From the NCBI RefSeq assembly GCF_000422985.1, contig NZ_KE383966.1:165829-229828 (forward strand): DNA of 64,000 nt, read 5' to 3'. The stretch comes from Erythrobacter cryptus DSM 12079 (lineage in GTDB: Bacteria > Pseudomonadota > Alphaproteobacteria > Sphingomonadales > Sphingomonadaceae). How positions within the stretch are numbered: position 1 is the stretch's first letter; the number at the start of each line of letters is the position of its first letter. Of this stretch, positions 45,558-54,835 are shown piece after piece. The notes under the pieces were generated by a model. That model ran no database searches. It had not been told where the DNA came from and worked only from the letters and a program-made list of their open reading frames with translations. The translations under genes and the position numbers were made by a program.

Positions 45558-45752
45558 CTAGCCGGCCGCCGGATTTTCCGACGATTCGACCGCGGCCTGA
45601 GCCGGCGCGGGCGTGCCGGGGGCGCGCTCGAGCCAGTTGTAGCGATCCGTGCTCAGCAGGATGAAGTGGATGGTGAAGGCCAGCACAGCCAGACCCACAT
45701 GCAGCGCAACCAGAACGCGGCGGATGTCAAAATAGAACCAGATTCTCCACAT
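45558..45752 (-). CDS. pufA: light-harvesting 1 alpha chain
   Basis: A 64-residue LH1 alpha polypeptide: [20 protein letters not shown] start, one helix with the bacteriochlorophyll-ligating His in AFTIHFILL, then the Trp-containing RYNWLE. The Pro/Ala-rich C-terminal tail of about 20 residues is longer than strictly needed and may face the periplasm. AAGGAA precedes the start. Confidence 0.96.
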   Translation of the reverse strand: MWRIWFYFDIRRVLVALHVGLAVLAFTIHFILLSTDRYNWLERAPGTPAPAQAAVESSENPAAG

Positions 45753-45829
45753 GGGAAAATTCCTTTCGTGAACCGATCAGAGGACCATGGCCCCTTGCGC
45801 GCGGCAGGCGGGGCGCGTGTCCGACGGAG

Positions 45830-45970
45830 TTAGAGCCAGGGCTTGTAGGCCCACATCAGAGCATGGGCGACCAGCGCGATCGCCACATAGAGCGTGAAAG
45901 TGCCCATGAAGCCCTTGTGGATTTCCTGCGCCTCTTCGGGCGTCAGGTGGGTCCCGATGCGTTCATTCAT
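45830..45970 (-). CDS. pufB: light-harvesting 1 beta chain
   Basis: A 46-residue LH1 beta polypeptide: acidic N-terminus with LTPEEAQEIHKGF, one helix with the ligand His in LVAHALMWAYKPWL. The start at 45970 has GGAG at 8 nt. It overlaps the 3' end of the small ORF at 45963-46163 by 8 nt. The short size meant it had to be found within a longer open frame. Confidence 0.96.
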   Translation of the reverse strand: MNERIGTHLTPEEAQEIHKGFMGTFTLYVAIALVAHALMWAYKPWL

Positions 45971-46163
45971 TGGGTTTTCTCCATTCAGTTGGGTGAGAGT
46001 GGGAGCCCGAAGGCCCCCGTCGGCATCCCCGCGTGATCCCCCACGTGGATTGGAGAGCCCCCTTGCGGGGGGCATTCTGTGGCGCGGCAACGGCACGGGG
46101 CCGCAGCAGCAACAAAGGCTGGAAAAGCGCAAAAGCCAGGGCAAGGGCGGGCCGCATGGTCAT
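45963..46163 (-). CDS. small unknown ORF between bchZ and pufB (pufQ/pufK position)
   Basis: A 66-residue ORF whose ATG overlaps the bchZ stop in an ATGA junction and whose stop overlaps the pufB start by 8 nt. The N-terminal 30 residues are hydrophobic ([14 protein letters not shown] then RPRAVAAP), like a signal anchor; the rest is polar and rich in Arg, Ser and His. It resembles no family I know. In Rhodobacter the same place holds pufQ or the small translated pufK. It could be a membrane micro-protein or a leader whose translation leads ribosomes into pufB. Coding status is uncertain. Confidence 0.4.
   Translation of the reverse strand: MTMRPALALAFALFQPLLLLRPRAVAAPQNAPRKGALQSTWGITRGCRRGPSGSHSHPTEWRKPNE
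46057..46073 (-). other. GC-rich hairpin upstream of pufB
   Basis: GCCCCC (46057-46062) and GGGGGC (46068-46073) form a 6-bp stem with a 5-nt loop, about 87 nt before the pufB ATG. It may be a processing or stability element separating bchZ and puf RNA. Confidence 0.4.
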
Positions 46164-47605
46164 GTTGCCGCCCCCTCGAGCAGTGCCTCGGCGAGGCAAT
46201 CGGGTGAAACCGTGGTCTCGCCGCGTGCGCGCGCCGCGCGTTCGGCCGCATCGCGCAGGCGCTTGGCGGCGGAAATGCGGATCAGCACCGGTTGGGCCTC
46301 GACCAGCTGGTCGAGCCGTGCCTTGGCCTCATCGTCCCAGCTGAGCGGCACCTCGCGCCGGGCTGGCGTGGGCGCAACCTTGTCCATCTCGGTTGCGAGG
46401 GGCAGGATGTGGAAGAGCGCATCGAACAGCGCGTTGCACACCTCCTGCACCAGATAGGTCGCGCCCGAATAGCCCATGAAGGGCGTGCCGGTGTGGCGCC
46501 GGATCGCCGCGCCGGGGAAGCTCGCCGGGATAAAGACCCCGCGCCCGCCGCATTCGGCCAGATACATCCGCTCATTATAGCTGCCGAACAGCACCAGCGG
46601 CGGATTGCCGTGGATCGCGGCGCGCACCTCATCATTCTTGGGCTTGGCCCCGGCGCAGCGGGAAAAGGCGAAGGCGCAGGGCAGGCCCATGTCCTCTTCA
46701 AGGAAACGGCGGATGCCGCGGGCATAGGTTTCGTTGGCGACGATGCCGAAGCTCGCCGTGCCGAAGAAATCCTGCGTGACCGAGCGCCACAGATCCCACA
46801 GCGGCTTGATGGTGGTGTGCTTCTCGCGCTCGATGAAGGGTTCGGGATCGAGCCCCAATTCGGCCCCCAGCGCGCGCAGGAAACGGGTGGTTTGCGTAAG
46901 GCCGATGGGCGCCTGGAAATAGGGCCGCTCGAGCGCCTCACACAGCCCGCGGCCATATTCGCGGTAAAGGCAGATATTGGCATCGGCCTCGGCCAGGCGG
47001 GCGATATCGGCAAGGTGGGTGCCCAGGGGGAAGATCACCCCGACCTCGGCGCCGATGCCTTCGACGAGGCGGCGGATCTCGGCGAGATCGGAAGGCATGT
47101 TGAACATGCCATAGGCCGGGCCGATGATGTTGACCTTCGGCCTTTCGCCCTCCTTGCGCTGCCGCGGGGCGGGCACCTTCTTCGGCCCGAACTCGCGCCA
47201 CAGCCACACCAGCGCGCGATCGGCCGATTGCCACTGGTCCTCATCGATCGTGCGCGGAAGGAAGCGCTTGATATTGGTGCCCTCGGGCGTCACCCCGCCG
47301 CCGATCATCTCGGCGATCGAGCCGGTGACGACCACCGCCGGCAATTCGGGATCGAGCGTCTGCCAGGCCCGCTTCATCGCCGCCTCGGTGCCGGTCTTGC
47401 CCAGCTCATCTTCCGAAAGGCCGGTGACCACGATCGGCAGCTCGTGCGGGGGCAGGGCATCGGTGTAGTGCAGCACCGAGGTGACGGGCAGGTTCTCGCA
47501 GCCCACCGGGCCATCGATGATGACCTGCAGGCCCTTCACCGCGGTGAAGACATAGGTGGCGCCCCAATAGCCACCGGCCCGATCATGATCGAGAACCAGG
47601 CTCAT
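46160..47605 (-). CDS. bchZ: chlorophyllide a reductase subunit Z
   Basis: A 481-residue NifK-like subunit. Cluster-type Cys is seen in [26 protein letters not shown]-like context appears as [16 protein letters not shown], and the C-terminal [18 protein letters not shown] segment resembles the BchB tail. With BchY and BchX it reduces ring B to the bacteriochlorin. The start at 47605 ([12 protein letters not shown]) overlaps the bchY stop (ATGA). Confidence 0.96.
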   Translation of the reverse strand: MSLVLDHDRAGGYWGATYVFTAVKGLQVIIDGPVGCENLPVTSVLHYTDALPPHELPIVVTGLSEDELGKTGTEAAMKRAWQTLDPELPAVVVTGSIAEMIGGGVTPEGTNIKRFLPRTIDEDQWQSADRALVWLWREFGPKKVPAPRQRKEGERPKVNIIGPAYGMFNMPSDLAEIRRLVEGIGAEVGVIFPLGTHLADIARLAEADANICLYREYGRGLCEALERPYFQAPIGLTQTTRFLRALGAELGLDPEPFIEREKHTTIKPLWDLWRSVTQDFFGTASFGIVANETYARGIRRFLEEDMGLPCAFAFSRCAGAKPKNDEVRAAIHGNPPLVLFGSYNERMYLAECGGRGVFIPASFPGAAIRRHTGTPFMGYSGATYLVQEVCNALFDALFHILPLATEMDKVAPTPARREVPLSWDDEAKARLDQLVEAQPVLIRISAAKRLRDAAERAARARGETTVSPDCLAEALLEGAAT

Positions 47606-49131
47606 GTGCCCACCGCCTCCGCTGCCTTGCGCGCGGCCTCGTTGAGGGCGGCGTATTTCTTGCGGAACTTGGGCCGGTCCACCGGCACGTCCTGCCACAC
47701 CCCGGCGGCATGATCGGTGCCCACGCCCTCGAAGAAATCGCGCATCGCGGCAAAGCGCGCGCGGTTGGCAAGGGCGGCGTTGATCACCGTGGCAAGGCTG
47801 CCCGCGCCCGCCGGGCCCATCAGCGGCCGGGCCGAGATGAGATTGGTGAAATAGAGCGCCGGGATCGCCTTGGCCTTGGCGTGCTGAACCACCGGGGTGG
47901 TGCCGATCGCAAGGTCGGGGCGATATTCTTCAACCGCGGCGATATCGTGTTCGAGGCTGGCGCGGAAGCTCACCTCGACCCCGCGTGCTTCGAGCCATTC
48001 ACGGTCGGCATCCGACCAGCGGGTCCTGGGGCAGGCGCTGCCGACATAGGGCACCTCGGCCCCGCTTTCGATCAGCAGGCGCGCCACCAGCAGTTCCGAG
48101 CCCTCATAGCCCGAAACCGTGATCCGCCCCTTGATCGGCATCTTCCCGAGCGCCGCGCGGCAGGCGCCGATCATCGCGTTCTTGACCCCATCGACCTTGG
48201 CCTGGGGCAGGCCGAGCACCTCGCCGAGCGATTGTAGCCAGGCCGCGGTGCCATCGGCGCCGACCGGGGCCGAGCCGATCACCGGGCGCCCGGCGGCCTC
48301 GAACTCGCGGATCGAGGCGGTGTAGAAGGGGTGGATCGCCGCCGCGACCGCGCAATCGAGCGCGGCGTAAAGCTCGCGCCACTCGCGCGTGGGCACCACC
48401 GGGCCGGCGGCAAGGCCGAGCGGCTCGAGCATCTGCCCGATCACCACCGGATCGGCCGGGAACATCTCGCCGAGCAGCGTGACGCTGGGCTTGTCTGCGC
48501 GTTCGCGCGGGGCGGCGACGGGACCGGCCATGGCTTCCTCGCGGGCATAGGCGAGCATCGCCCCGGCGAGCACGTCCTTGGCCTCGGCATGGGTGGGCAC
48601 GCCAAAGCCCGGCACGTCGATGCCGATGATCCGCACCCCGTTGATCTGCTTCCTGAGCAGCCGGAGCGGCACCCCGCTCGCCGTGGGCACGCACAGGTTG
48701 GTGACCACGATCGCATCATAGAGCGCAGGATCGGCCAGGCCCTCGACCGCCTCCTTGATGTCCTCGAACAGCTTGCCCGTCACCAGGGTTTCGGAATTGA
48801 ACGGGACATAGCCGACCGTGCGCCGCGCCCCATAGAAATGCGAGGTGAAGGTGAGGCCATAGACGCAGCAGGCCGAGCCCGAGAGCACGGTGGCGGTGCG
48901 CCGCATCCTGAGGCCCACCCGGAGCGAGCCGAAGGCCGGACACATCGATTGCGGCTGATCATGCGGGCCAACCGGATAATCGGCGGCATAGCGATCGAGC
49001 AGGTCGCTGTTGCCCGCGGCGCGCGCGGCCTCGCGCATCGTCTCCTTCGAAGCACAGCCGCCCGCCAGCGCCGGATCGAGCTCGATCCGGTCAGGGGCGC
49101 GCGGGGCGTCAAAGGCGGCCGGACTGTTCAT
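47602..49131 (-). CDS. bchY: chlorophyllide a reductase subunit Y
   Basis: A 509-residue NifD-like subunit. Cysteines fit for a 4Fe-4S cluster lie in [19 protein letters not shown] and [10 protein letters not shown]. The start at 49131 ([14 protein letters not shown]) overlaps the bchX stop (ATGA); the end overlaps bchZ. Confidence 0.96.
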   Translation of the reverse strand: MNSPAAFDAPRAPDRIELDPALAGGCASKETMREAARAAGNSDLLDRYAADYPVGPHDQPQSMCPAFGSLRVGLRMRRTATVLSGSACCVYGLTFTSHFYGARRTVGYVPFNSETLVTGKLFEDIKEAVEGLADPALYDAIVVTNLCVPTASGVPLRLLRKQINGVRIIGIDVPGFGVPTHAEAKDVLAGAMLAYAREEAMAGPVAAPRERADKPSVTLLGEMFPADPVVIGQMLEPLGLAAGPVVPTREWRELYAALDCAVAAAIHPFYTASIREFEAAGRPVIGSAPVGADGTAAWLQSLGEVLGLPQAKVDGVKNAMIGACRAALGKMPIKGRITVSGYEGSELLVARLLIESGAEVPYVGSACPRTRWSDADREWLEARGVEVSFRASLEHDIAAVEEYRPDLAIGTTPVVQHAKAKAIPALYFTNLISARPLMGPAGAGSLATVINAALANRARFAAMRDFFEGVGTDHAAGVWQDVPVDRPKFRKKYAALNEAARKAAEAVGT

Positions 49132-50117
49132 GCCTCGTCGTAGATCACCTCCAGGCTTGGGCGGACCTCGAAGGAGCCGCCGCGCATGTCGGCCTGGGTG
49201 GCCGGGATCAGCTCGATCGTGCCGCCCACCTGATCGGGGCTGAACAGGCCGAGCAGCTCGTCCTGTGACAAGGGCTTGGGGCGCAGCGGCGGGGCCTTGG
49301 CGACATTGGTTGCCAGTTCCTCGAACAGGCCGCCCCATTCACCCCCGGGATAGCCGATGATCTGGTAATTGGCGCTCTTGCGGCGGATGTCCTCATGCGC
49401 GGGGATGGCGGTGAGCACCGGGATCCCCACCGCCTTGGCAAAGGCCTGGGCCTCGCCGGTGCCATCGTCCTTGTTGACGATCATGCCGGCGACGCCGACA
49501 TTGCCGCCGAGCTTGCGGAAATATTCCACCGCGTGGCACACATTGTTGGCCACATAGAGCGATTGCAGGTCGTTCGAGCCGACCACGATCACCTTCTGGC
49601 ACATGTCGCGCGCGATCGGCAGGCCAAAGCCGCCGCACACCACGTCGCCGAGGAAATCGAGCAGCACGTAATCAAAGCCCCACTCGTGAAAGCCCAGCTT
49701 CTCGAGCGTTTCAAAGCCGTGGATGATGCCGCGCCCGCCGCAGCCGCGCCCGACCTCGGGCCCGCCCAGCTCCATCGCGAAGACGCCGTCGCGCTGGAAG
49801 CACACGTCCTCGATCCGCACCTCCTCGCCGGCGAGCTTCTTCTTCGAGGAGGTCTCGATGATCGACGGCGTGGCCTTGCCGCCGAACAGCAGGCTGGTGG
49901 TGTCGCTCTTGGGATCGCAGCCGATCAGCAGCACGCGCTTGCCCTGCTGGGCCATCATGTAGCTGAGGTTGGCAAGGGCAAAGCTCTTGCCGCTGCCGCC
50001 CTTGCCATAGATGGCGATGATCTGGGTTTGCTTGGTCACCTCCCCGGTGTGCACCGGATCGGGATCATGACTCGCTTCCTCGCGCAGGGCGGCTGCCTGG
50101 GTGTCGAGCACGGACAT
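49128..50117 (-). CDS. bchX: chlorophyllide a reductase iron protein BchX
   Basis: A 329-residue NifH-like ATPase, a paralogue of BchL. P-loop GKGGSGKSFALAN, and bridging cysteines in GRGCGGRGII and DVVCGGFGLP. The start at 50117 overlaps the bchC stop by 1 nt (TGATG) with GGAG at 9 nt; another Met two codons earlier (50123) is possible. Confidence 0.96.
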   Translation of the reverse strand: MSVLDTQAAALREEASHDPDPVHTGEVTKQTQIIAIYGKGGSGKSFALANLSYMMAQQGKRVLLIGCDPKSDTTSLLFGGKATPSIIETSSKKKLAGEEVRIEDVCFQRDGVFAMELGGPEVGRGCGGRGIIHGFETLEKLGFHEWGFDYVLLDFLGDVVCGGFGLPIARDMCQKVIVVGSNDLQSLYVANNVCHAVEYFRKLGGNVGVAGMIVNKDDGTGEAQAFAKAVGIPVLTAIPAHEDIRRKSANYQIIGYPGGEWGGLFEELATNVAKAPPLRPKPLSQDELLGLFSPDQVGGTIELIPATQADMRGGSFEVRPSLEVIYDEA

Positions 50118-51064
50118 CAGCATTGGCTCCAATCGAGGACCATCTTGAGACAGGCAGGGTCCGAGAAGGCCTGGGGATAGGCCTCGAGCGCCTCTCCGGC
50201 GGGGCGCCGGTTGGTGATGAGGCCCTTGAGATCGAGCCGACCGCATTCGATCAGCGCCCGGGTCTCGGCAAGGTCGCCCGGCTGCCATTCGGCCGCAACG
50301 CGCAAATGGGCCTCGCGCATGAAGGCGGCAGGGAAGGCAAAGCTCACCCGCTCGGAATAGAAGCCCGCGAGCACGATCTCGCCGCCCTTGGCCAGGCGCT
50401 CGATCAGCGTGTCGATGAGGCCGGCATCGCCGCTGGCATCATAGATTGCCCGATAGTCGCGGCGTTCGTCAGCCTCGGGCGCGATCACCTGATAGCCCAG
50501 CGCGCCGCTGCGGCGGGCGGGGCTCACCTCCCACACCGTGGGCGCCGCCCCGCCGAGCGCAAGCGTGATGCGGGCGAGCAGGCGGCCGAGCACGCCGTGG
50601 CCAATGATGAGATCGGGCAGGGCCGCGGCGCGGGCAAAGCCGCCCTTGATCGCGTGCAGCGCGGTGGCGGCGAGCGCGCACAGCACCCCTGCTTCGCCCA
50701 GATGTTCGGGGATCGGCAGGGCGCGCGCCGAAGGCACCACCACCCGCCGCGCGGTGCCGCCGAACAGCCCGCGCGCCCCGGCAAAGCAATTGGCACCCGG
50801 CACGAACACCCAGTCGCCGATGCGCCCGCGCGCCGCCGGGCCGGCATCGCAGATCCGCCCGACCGATTCGTAACCCGGCACCAGCGGATAGCCGAGGCCG
50901 GGGAAGGGCGGCATCTGCCCGCTCCACAGGAGTTTTTCGGTCCCGGTGCTGATCCCGCTGAAGGCGATTTCGACCAGCACGTCGCTGTCTTCCACCGGCT
51001 TCATCTCGAGCGCGCGCAGCGCCAGGCGCTGCGGTGCTTCGAGAATGACTGCCAGCGTGTTCAT
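50117..51064 (-). CDS. bchC: bacteriochlorophyllide 3-hydroxyethyl dehydrogenase
   Basis: A 315-residue medium-chain dehydrogenase-like protein. [14 protein letters not shown] and [16 protein letters not shown] (nucleotide-binding) are recognisable. It oxidises the C3 hydroxyethyl group to acetyl. The start at 51064 follows GAGGACGAGG. First intact gene of the bchCXYZ-pufBALM series; a perfect PpsR-type site lies about 100 nt upstream. Confidence 0.95.
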   Translation of the reverse strand: MNTLAVILEAPQRLALRALEMKPVEDSDVLVEIAFSGISTGTEKLLWSGQMPPFPGLGYPLVPGYESVGRICDAGPAARGRIGDWVFVPGANCFAGARGLFGGTARRVVVPSARALPIPEHLGEAGVLCALAATALHAIKGGFARAAALPDLIIGHGVLGRLLARITLALGGAAPTVWEVSPARRSGALGYQVIAPEADERRDYRAIYDASGDAGLIDTLIERLAKGGEIVLAGFYSERVSFAFPAAFMREAHLRVAAEWQPGDLAETRALIECGRLDLKGLITNRRPAGEALEAYPQAFSDPACLKMVLDWSQC

Positions 51065-51160
51065 CGCCTCGTCCTCTCCGAGTGCCAGCGACAGCGCAGT
51101 CGAGTCGGAAACCCGATCGCTACGTTCTCCCACCTGTTTGCTACGCCTTACGCAAACAAC

Positions 51161-51178
51161 TGTCAATTTAATTGGACA
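51161..51178. promoter_or_regulatory. PpsR/CrtJ site TGTCAATTTAATTGGACA upstream of bchC
   Basis: A full TGT-N12-ACA match in the 121-nt gap between crtF and bchC. It shares the CAA...ATTGG interior with the bchF-ppaA site. It would make bchC-puf expression O2-repressed independently of crtF. Confidence 0.72.
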
Positions 51179-51185
51179 AGTTTTC

Positions 51186-52311
51186 TCAGGCCCGGGCCAG
51201 CACCACGCTTGCGTTGACCGGTTGCGCGGTGGCGACGGGCCGTGCCGCGGCAAATCCCGCTTTCCGGCACATCGCGGCGATCTCGCCGGGGCTGCGCGGG
51301 CGGCCAGAGCCCATCGCCCAGAGGTAAAGCCCAAAAAAGGCTTCCCCCATCGCCTCGGCGCCGGGCACGCGCGCCATCGGCTCGGCGATCAACAGGCGTG
51401 CGCCGGGGGCCAGGCTGCGGCGGATATTGGCGAGCAGCGCCGCTGCGGGCGCATCGTCGTGATCGTGGAGGATGCGGATCAGCGCGACCATGTCGTAGCC
51501 TTGCGGAATGGGGTCGCGGAAGAAATCCCCCGGATGGATGCTTACCCGCTTGTCCCCCAGCGCCTGGGCGAGCCGCGCGCCGCCGACCGCGGCGACTTCG
51601 GGCAGGTCGAACAGGCCGACAGCAAGGTGCGGGTGCGCGGCGCCCACCGCAGCGAGAAAGGCGCCGTGCCCGCCGCCGACATCGAGCAGCCGCCGCGCGC
51701 GGGAAAAGCGCACCGCAGCGAGCACCTCGCCCGCAACGAAATGCTGCGAGGCGGCCATCAGTTCGGAATCTTCCTGGGTTGCGGCGCCGCGCTCGCCCGC
51801 GCCGTGGAGCGCCCCGGCATAGCTCCAGAAGCGGCTGAGCGCGGTGGGCGCGCTGCGATCGGCGCGCAGCAGCGCCAGCGGATCGGCAAGGTCGGCATAG
51901 AGCAGCCGGTGGTGGCGCACCATCGCCTGCACCCCGGGATTGCCGGCAAACACCGCCCCCTGTTCGCCCAGCATCCACTGATCCGGCAGGACTTCCTCAG
52001 CCAGGCGCAGCGCCCTTCCGGCGCGCAGCAGGGTCAGCGCGGCGGCGGGCGACAGGCCCATGCGCGCGGCAATCTCGGCATGGCCGAGCGGGCCTTGGGC
52101 GAGGATCGCAAACAGCCCGCCCTCGACAAAGGCGCGCAGCACCTGGGCATAGGCAAAGCCGGCCAAGAGATCGAAGGCCCCGCGCGCGGCTGCGGGCGAT
52201 CCAGCGCACCAACGGCAGGCGCGCGGCCCAATGCTGGAAGCGGGGCGAACCAAACACCCGGTTGCGGCGCGCGACATAGCCCAGCTTCAAGGCAGCCCAA
52301 AGGCGCTTCAT
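51186..52311 (-). pseudogene. crtF: crtF hydroxyneurosporene O-methyltransferase, interrupted by a frameshift
   Basis: Homology covers the whole gene but in two frames. Residues 1-45 (MKRLWAALKLGYVARRNRVF...RWIARSRARG) are read from 52311; the remaining part, from GAFDLLAGFAYAQVLRAFVE through the SAM motif RLLDVGGGHGAFLA to the end at 51186, is in a different frame. The switch needs one extra or two missing bases in a GC-rich run at about 52176-52190. CrtF methylates hydroxylated carotenoids in the spheroidene/spirilloxanthin routes. A sequencing error is possible; otherwise this is a broken gene. An open frame from 52277 exists but begins with unrelated residues. Confidence 0.78.
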
Positions 52312-52332
52312 CTGGTCTCAGCTCGGGCCATA

Positions 52333-52350
52333 TGTCCAAATCATTGGACA
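52333..52350. promoter_or_regulatory. PpsR/CrtJ site TGTCCAAATCATTGGACA between crtF and crtD
   Basis: A full TGT-N12-ACA match with inverted repeat TGTCCAA/TTGGACA, in the 92-nt divergent gap, 22 nt from the crtF start and 54 nt from the crtD start. Well placed to repress both. Confidence 0.74.
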
Positions 52351-52403
52351 GATGAGACCGTAAGGTCAATGATAAAGCCCGGCCATGGCCAGAGGAGTGG
52401 CGC

Positions 52404-53972
52404 GTGACGAGGCGAGTCGCCGTGATCGGAGCAGGCATTGGCGGGCTGGTGAGCGCCGCCTTGCTCGCCGCGCGCGGGGCCGAGGTCACGGTGCTGGAAA
52501 AGGAGGCCTGGGTCGGCGGCAAGGCGCGCCGGGTGCGCGTGGATGGTGCCGAGATCGATGGCGGGCCGACGGTCTTTACCCTGCGCGAGGTGTTCGAGGA
52601 GGTGTTTGCCGCCTGCGGCGCGCGGCTCGACGATCATGTCCGGGTGACCCCGGCCGAGATCATCGCCCGCCACGCCTGGGATGATCGCGCCGCGCTCGAC
52701 CTCTTTGCCGATCCGCGCCGTTCGGAAGCCGCGATCGGGGATTTTGCCGGGGCTGAGGCGGCGCGCGGCTACCGCGCCTTCTGCGCCGAGGCGGCGCGCA
52801 TCTATGCGGTTCTGGAGGAGCCGTTCCTGCGCGGCGACAAGGCCAGCACCCCCCTGCCGATGATGTGGCGGATCGGCCCGGCGCGGCTCGGCGAGATGCT
52901 GGCGATGCGCCCCTTCACCCGCATGTGGGATGCGCTGGGCGGGCATTTTGCCGATCCGCGGCTGCGCCAGCTGTTTGGCCGCTATGCCACCTATTGCGGC
53001 TCTTCGCCCTTCGCTGCCCCGGCCACCTTGATGCTGATCGCGCATGTCGAGGCGCGCGGGGTGTGGGTGATCGAGGGCGGGATTCATGCGCTCGCCCGGG
53101 CGCTGGCCGAGCTTGCCGTGCGCCAGGGCGCCGCGGTGCGCACCGCTGCGGCAGTGACCGAGGTGCTGGTGAGCGGCGGGCGCGCGCGCGGGGTGCGGCT
53201 TGCCAGCGGCGAGGAGATCGCTGCCGATATCGTCATCTGCAACGCCGATCCTTCGGCGCTCGCCACCGGGCGGTTTGGCGCAGCCGCAGCGCGCGCGGTG
53301 GCGCCGCTGCCGCCCCGCGCGCGCTCGCTCTCGGCGCTGGTGTGGTATGCCCATGCCGAAACGAGTGGCTTTGCCCTCAATCACCACAACGTCTTTTTCT
53401 CGCGCGATTACGCCCGCGAATTTGCCGAGATCGCCGGCGGCGCGCCCCCTTCCGATCCCACCGTCTATGTCTGCGCCATCGACCGGCCCCCCACCCTTGC
53501 CGGGGCCGCCCTGACGCCGGGCACGCGCGAGCGGCTGCAGATCATCGTCAATGCCCCGGCCGATGGCGACACCCAAAGCTACAGCGCAGAGGAGAGAGCG
53601 CGATGCACCAAGGCCATGATGGCAAGGCTCGAGCGATGCGGGCTCATGCTCGAGCAGCCCCTGCCGCACCAGCTGATGACCCCGCAGGAATGGGAGCGCC
53701 TGTTCCCGGCCACGGGCGGCGCGCTCTATGGGCGGGCGTCGCACGGCTGGGCAGCCTCCTTCCAGCGACAGGGGCCGCGCACCCGCCTGCCGGGCCTGTT
53801 CTGTACGGGCGGGGCGACCCATCCGGCGGCCGGCGTCCCCATGGCAGCCTTGTCCGGGCAGCTGGCGGCGCGGCTGATCGCGAAGGACCTCGCTTCGATG
53901 AGGACATTCCGCCCGGCGGCTATGCCTGGTGGTATGTCGATGCCATCAGCGACGACGGGCAGCACGCGCTGA
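52404..53972 (+). CDS. crtD: methoxyneurosporene/hydroxyneurosporene desaturase
   Basis: A 522-residue FAD-dependent desaturase with the N-terminal dinucleotide motif VIGAGIGGLVSAALLAARGA and the C-terminal FCTGGATHPAAGVPMAALSG motif of the CrtI/CrtD family. It introduces the C3-C4 double bond in acyclic carotenoids. The start is GTG 52404 behind AGAGGAG. The last 30 codons (from about 53885) overlap the conserved N-terminus of crtC in another frame. Confidence 0.93.
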   Translation: MTRRVAVIGAGIGGLVSAALLAARGAEVTVLEKEAWVGGKARRVRVDGAEIDGGPTVFTLREVFEEVFAACGARLDDHVRVTPAEIIARHAWDDRAALDLFADPRRSEAAIGDFAGAEAARGYRAFCAEAARIYAVLEEPFLRGDKASTPLPMMWRIGPARLGEMLAMRPFTRMWDALGGHFADPRLRQLFGRYATYCGSSPFAAPATLMLIAHVEARGVWVIEGGIHALARALAELAVRQGAAVRTAAAVTEVLVSGGRARGVRLASGEEIAADIVICNADPSALATGRFGAAAARAVAPLPPRARSLSALVWYAHAETSGFALNHHNVFFSRDYAREFAEIAGGAPPSDPTVYVCAIDRPPTLAGAALTPGTRERLQIIVNAPADGDTQSYSAEERARCTKAMMARLERCGLMLEQPLPHQLMTPQEWERLFPATGGALYGRASHGWAASFQRQGPRTRLPGLFCTGGATHPAAGVPMAALSGQLAARLIAKDLASMRTFRPAAMPGGMSMPSATTGSTR

Positions 53973-54811
53973 CGATCATCGCCTTTGTCGGCAGCGTCTT
54001 TTCCCCCTATTACAAGCGCGCCGGGCGGCGCGATCCGCTCGATCATGCCGCGCTCAATGTCGCGCTCTATGGCCCGGCGCAGCGCTGGGTGATGACCGAG
54101 CGCGGGCGCAGCGCGCTCACGCGCGAGGCGGCCTTGCTCACCCTCGGGCCGAGCCAGGTGCGCTGGGAGGATGGGGCGCTCACCATCACCATCGAGGAAG
54201 GCGACACGCGCCTGTTCATTCCGTGGCAGCGGCGGGTGGCCGGGCGGGTGCGGGTGATCCCCGAGGCGCTCAACCGCGCGGCCTTTGCGCTCGATGCGCG
54301 CGAGCAGCACATCTGGCACTGCCTCGCCCCGCGCGCGCGGATCGAGGTGGAGATGGAGGCGCCGGCGCTCAGCTGGCAGGGCAAGGCCTATCTCGATCAC
54401 AACCGCGGCGCCGAGCCGCTCGAGGCCGGCTTTCGCACCTGGCACTGGTCGCGCGCGCACCTCACGCAGGGCGCGCTGGTGTGCTACGAGGGCGAGCGCG
54501 GCGATGGCTCGCTGTTCGCCAGCGCCCTGCGGTTCGATCGCCACGGCGTGCCCGAGCCGGTGGAGCTGCCGCCGATCGCGCACCTGCCGCGCAGCCGCTG
54601 GCGGATCGCACGGCGCACCCGGTCGGATATCGGAGTGGCCCGGGTCCGCCGCACCTGGGAGGACACGCCCTTCTACGCCCGCTCCGAATTGGCCTCGCGC
54701 TTTTTGGGTGAGGAAGTGGTGGCCGTGCAGGAAAGTCTTGATCTTGAGCGCTTTTCCTCAGGCCTCGTGCAATTCATGCTGCCCTATCGCATGCCCCGGC
54801 GCAGGGGTTAG
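53885..54811 (+). CDS. crtC: hydroxyneurosporene synthase (carotenoid 1,2-hydratase), start codon unclear
   Basis: Homology begins at FDEDIPPGGYAWWYVDAISD, equivalent to the very N-terminus of known CrtC, and continues through GSVFSPYYKR and AYLDHNRGAEPL to the stop at 54811. No ATG, GTG or TTG lies in this frame between 53690 and the conserved region. 53885 is therefore a homology-based boundary, not a start codon; an ATT at 53906 or a read-through/frameshift from crtD are options. The first in-frame ATG upstream is 53690, deep inside crtD. CrtC adds water to the psi end of neurosporene or lycopene. The overlap with crtD is about 88 nt. Confidence 0.85.
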   Translation, partial: GPRFDEDIPPGGYAWWYVDAISDDGQHALTIIAFVGSVFSPYYKRAGRRDPLDHAALNVALYGPAQRWVMTERGRSALTREAALLTLGPSQVRWEDGALTITIEEGDTRLFIPWQRRVAGRVRVIPEALNRAAFALDAREQHIWHCLAPRARIEVEMEAPALSWQGKAYLDHNRGAEPLEAGFRTWHWSRAHLTQGALVCYEGERGDGSLFASALRFDRHGVPEPVELPPIAHLPRSRWRIARRTRSDIGVARVRRTWEDTPFYARSELASRFLGEEVVAVQESLDLERFSSGLVQFMLPYRMPRRRG

Positions 54812-54835
54812 GGTGCTGCGCGGCGGCTGGGCCGA

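Noticed and set aside
51186-52277. Apparently intact 363-codon crtF frame starting at 52277
   Set aside because: Its first ~30 residues are unrelated to CrtF, while the true N-terminus is encoded in another frame from 52311.
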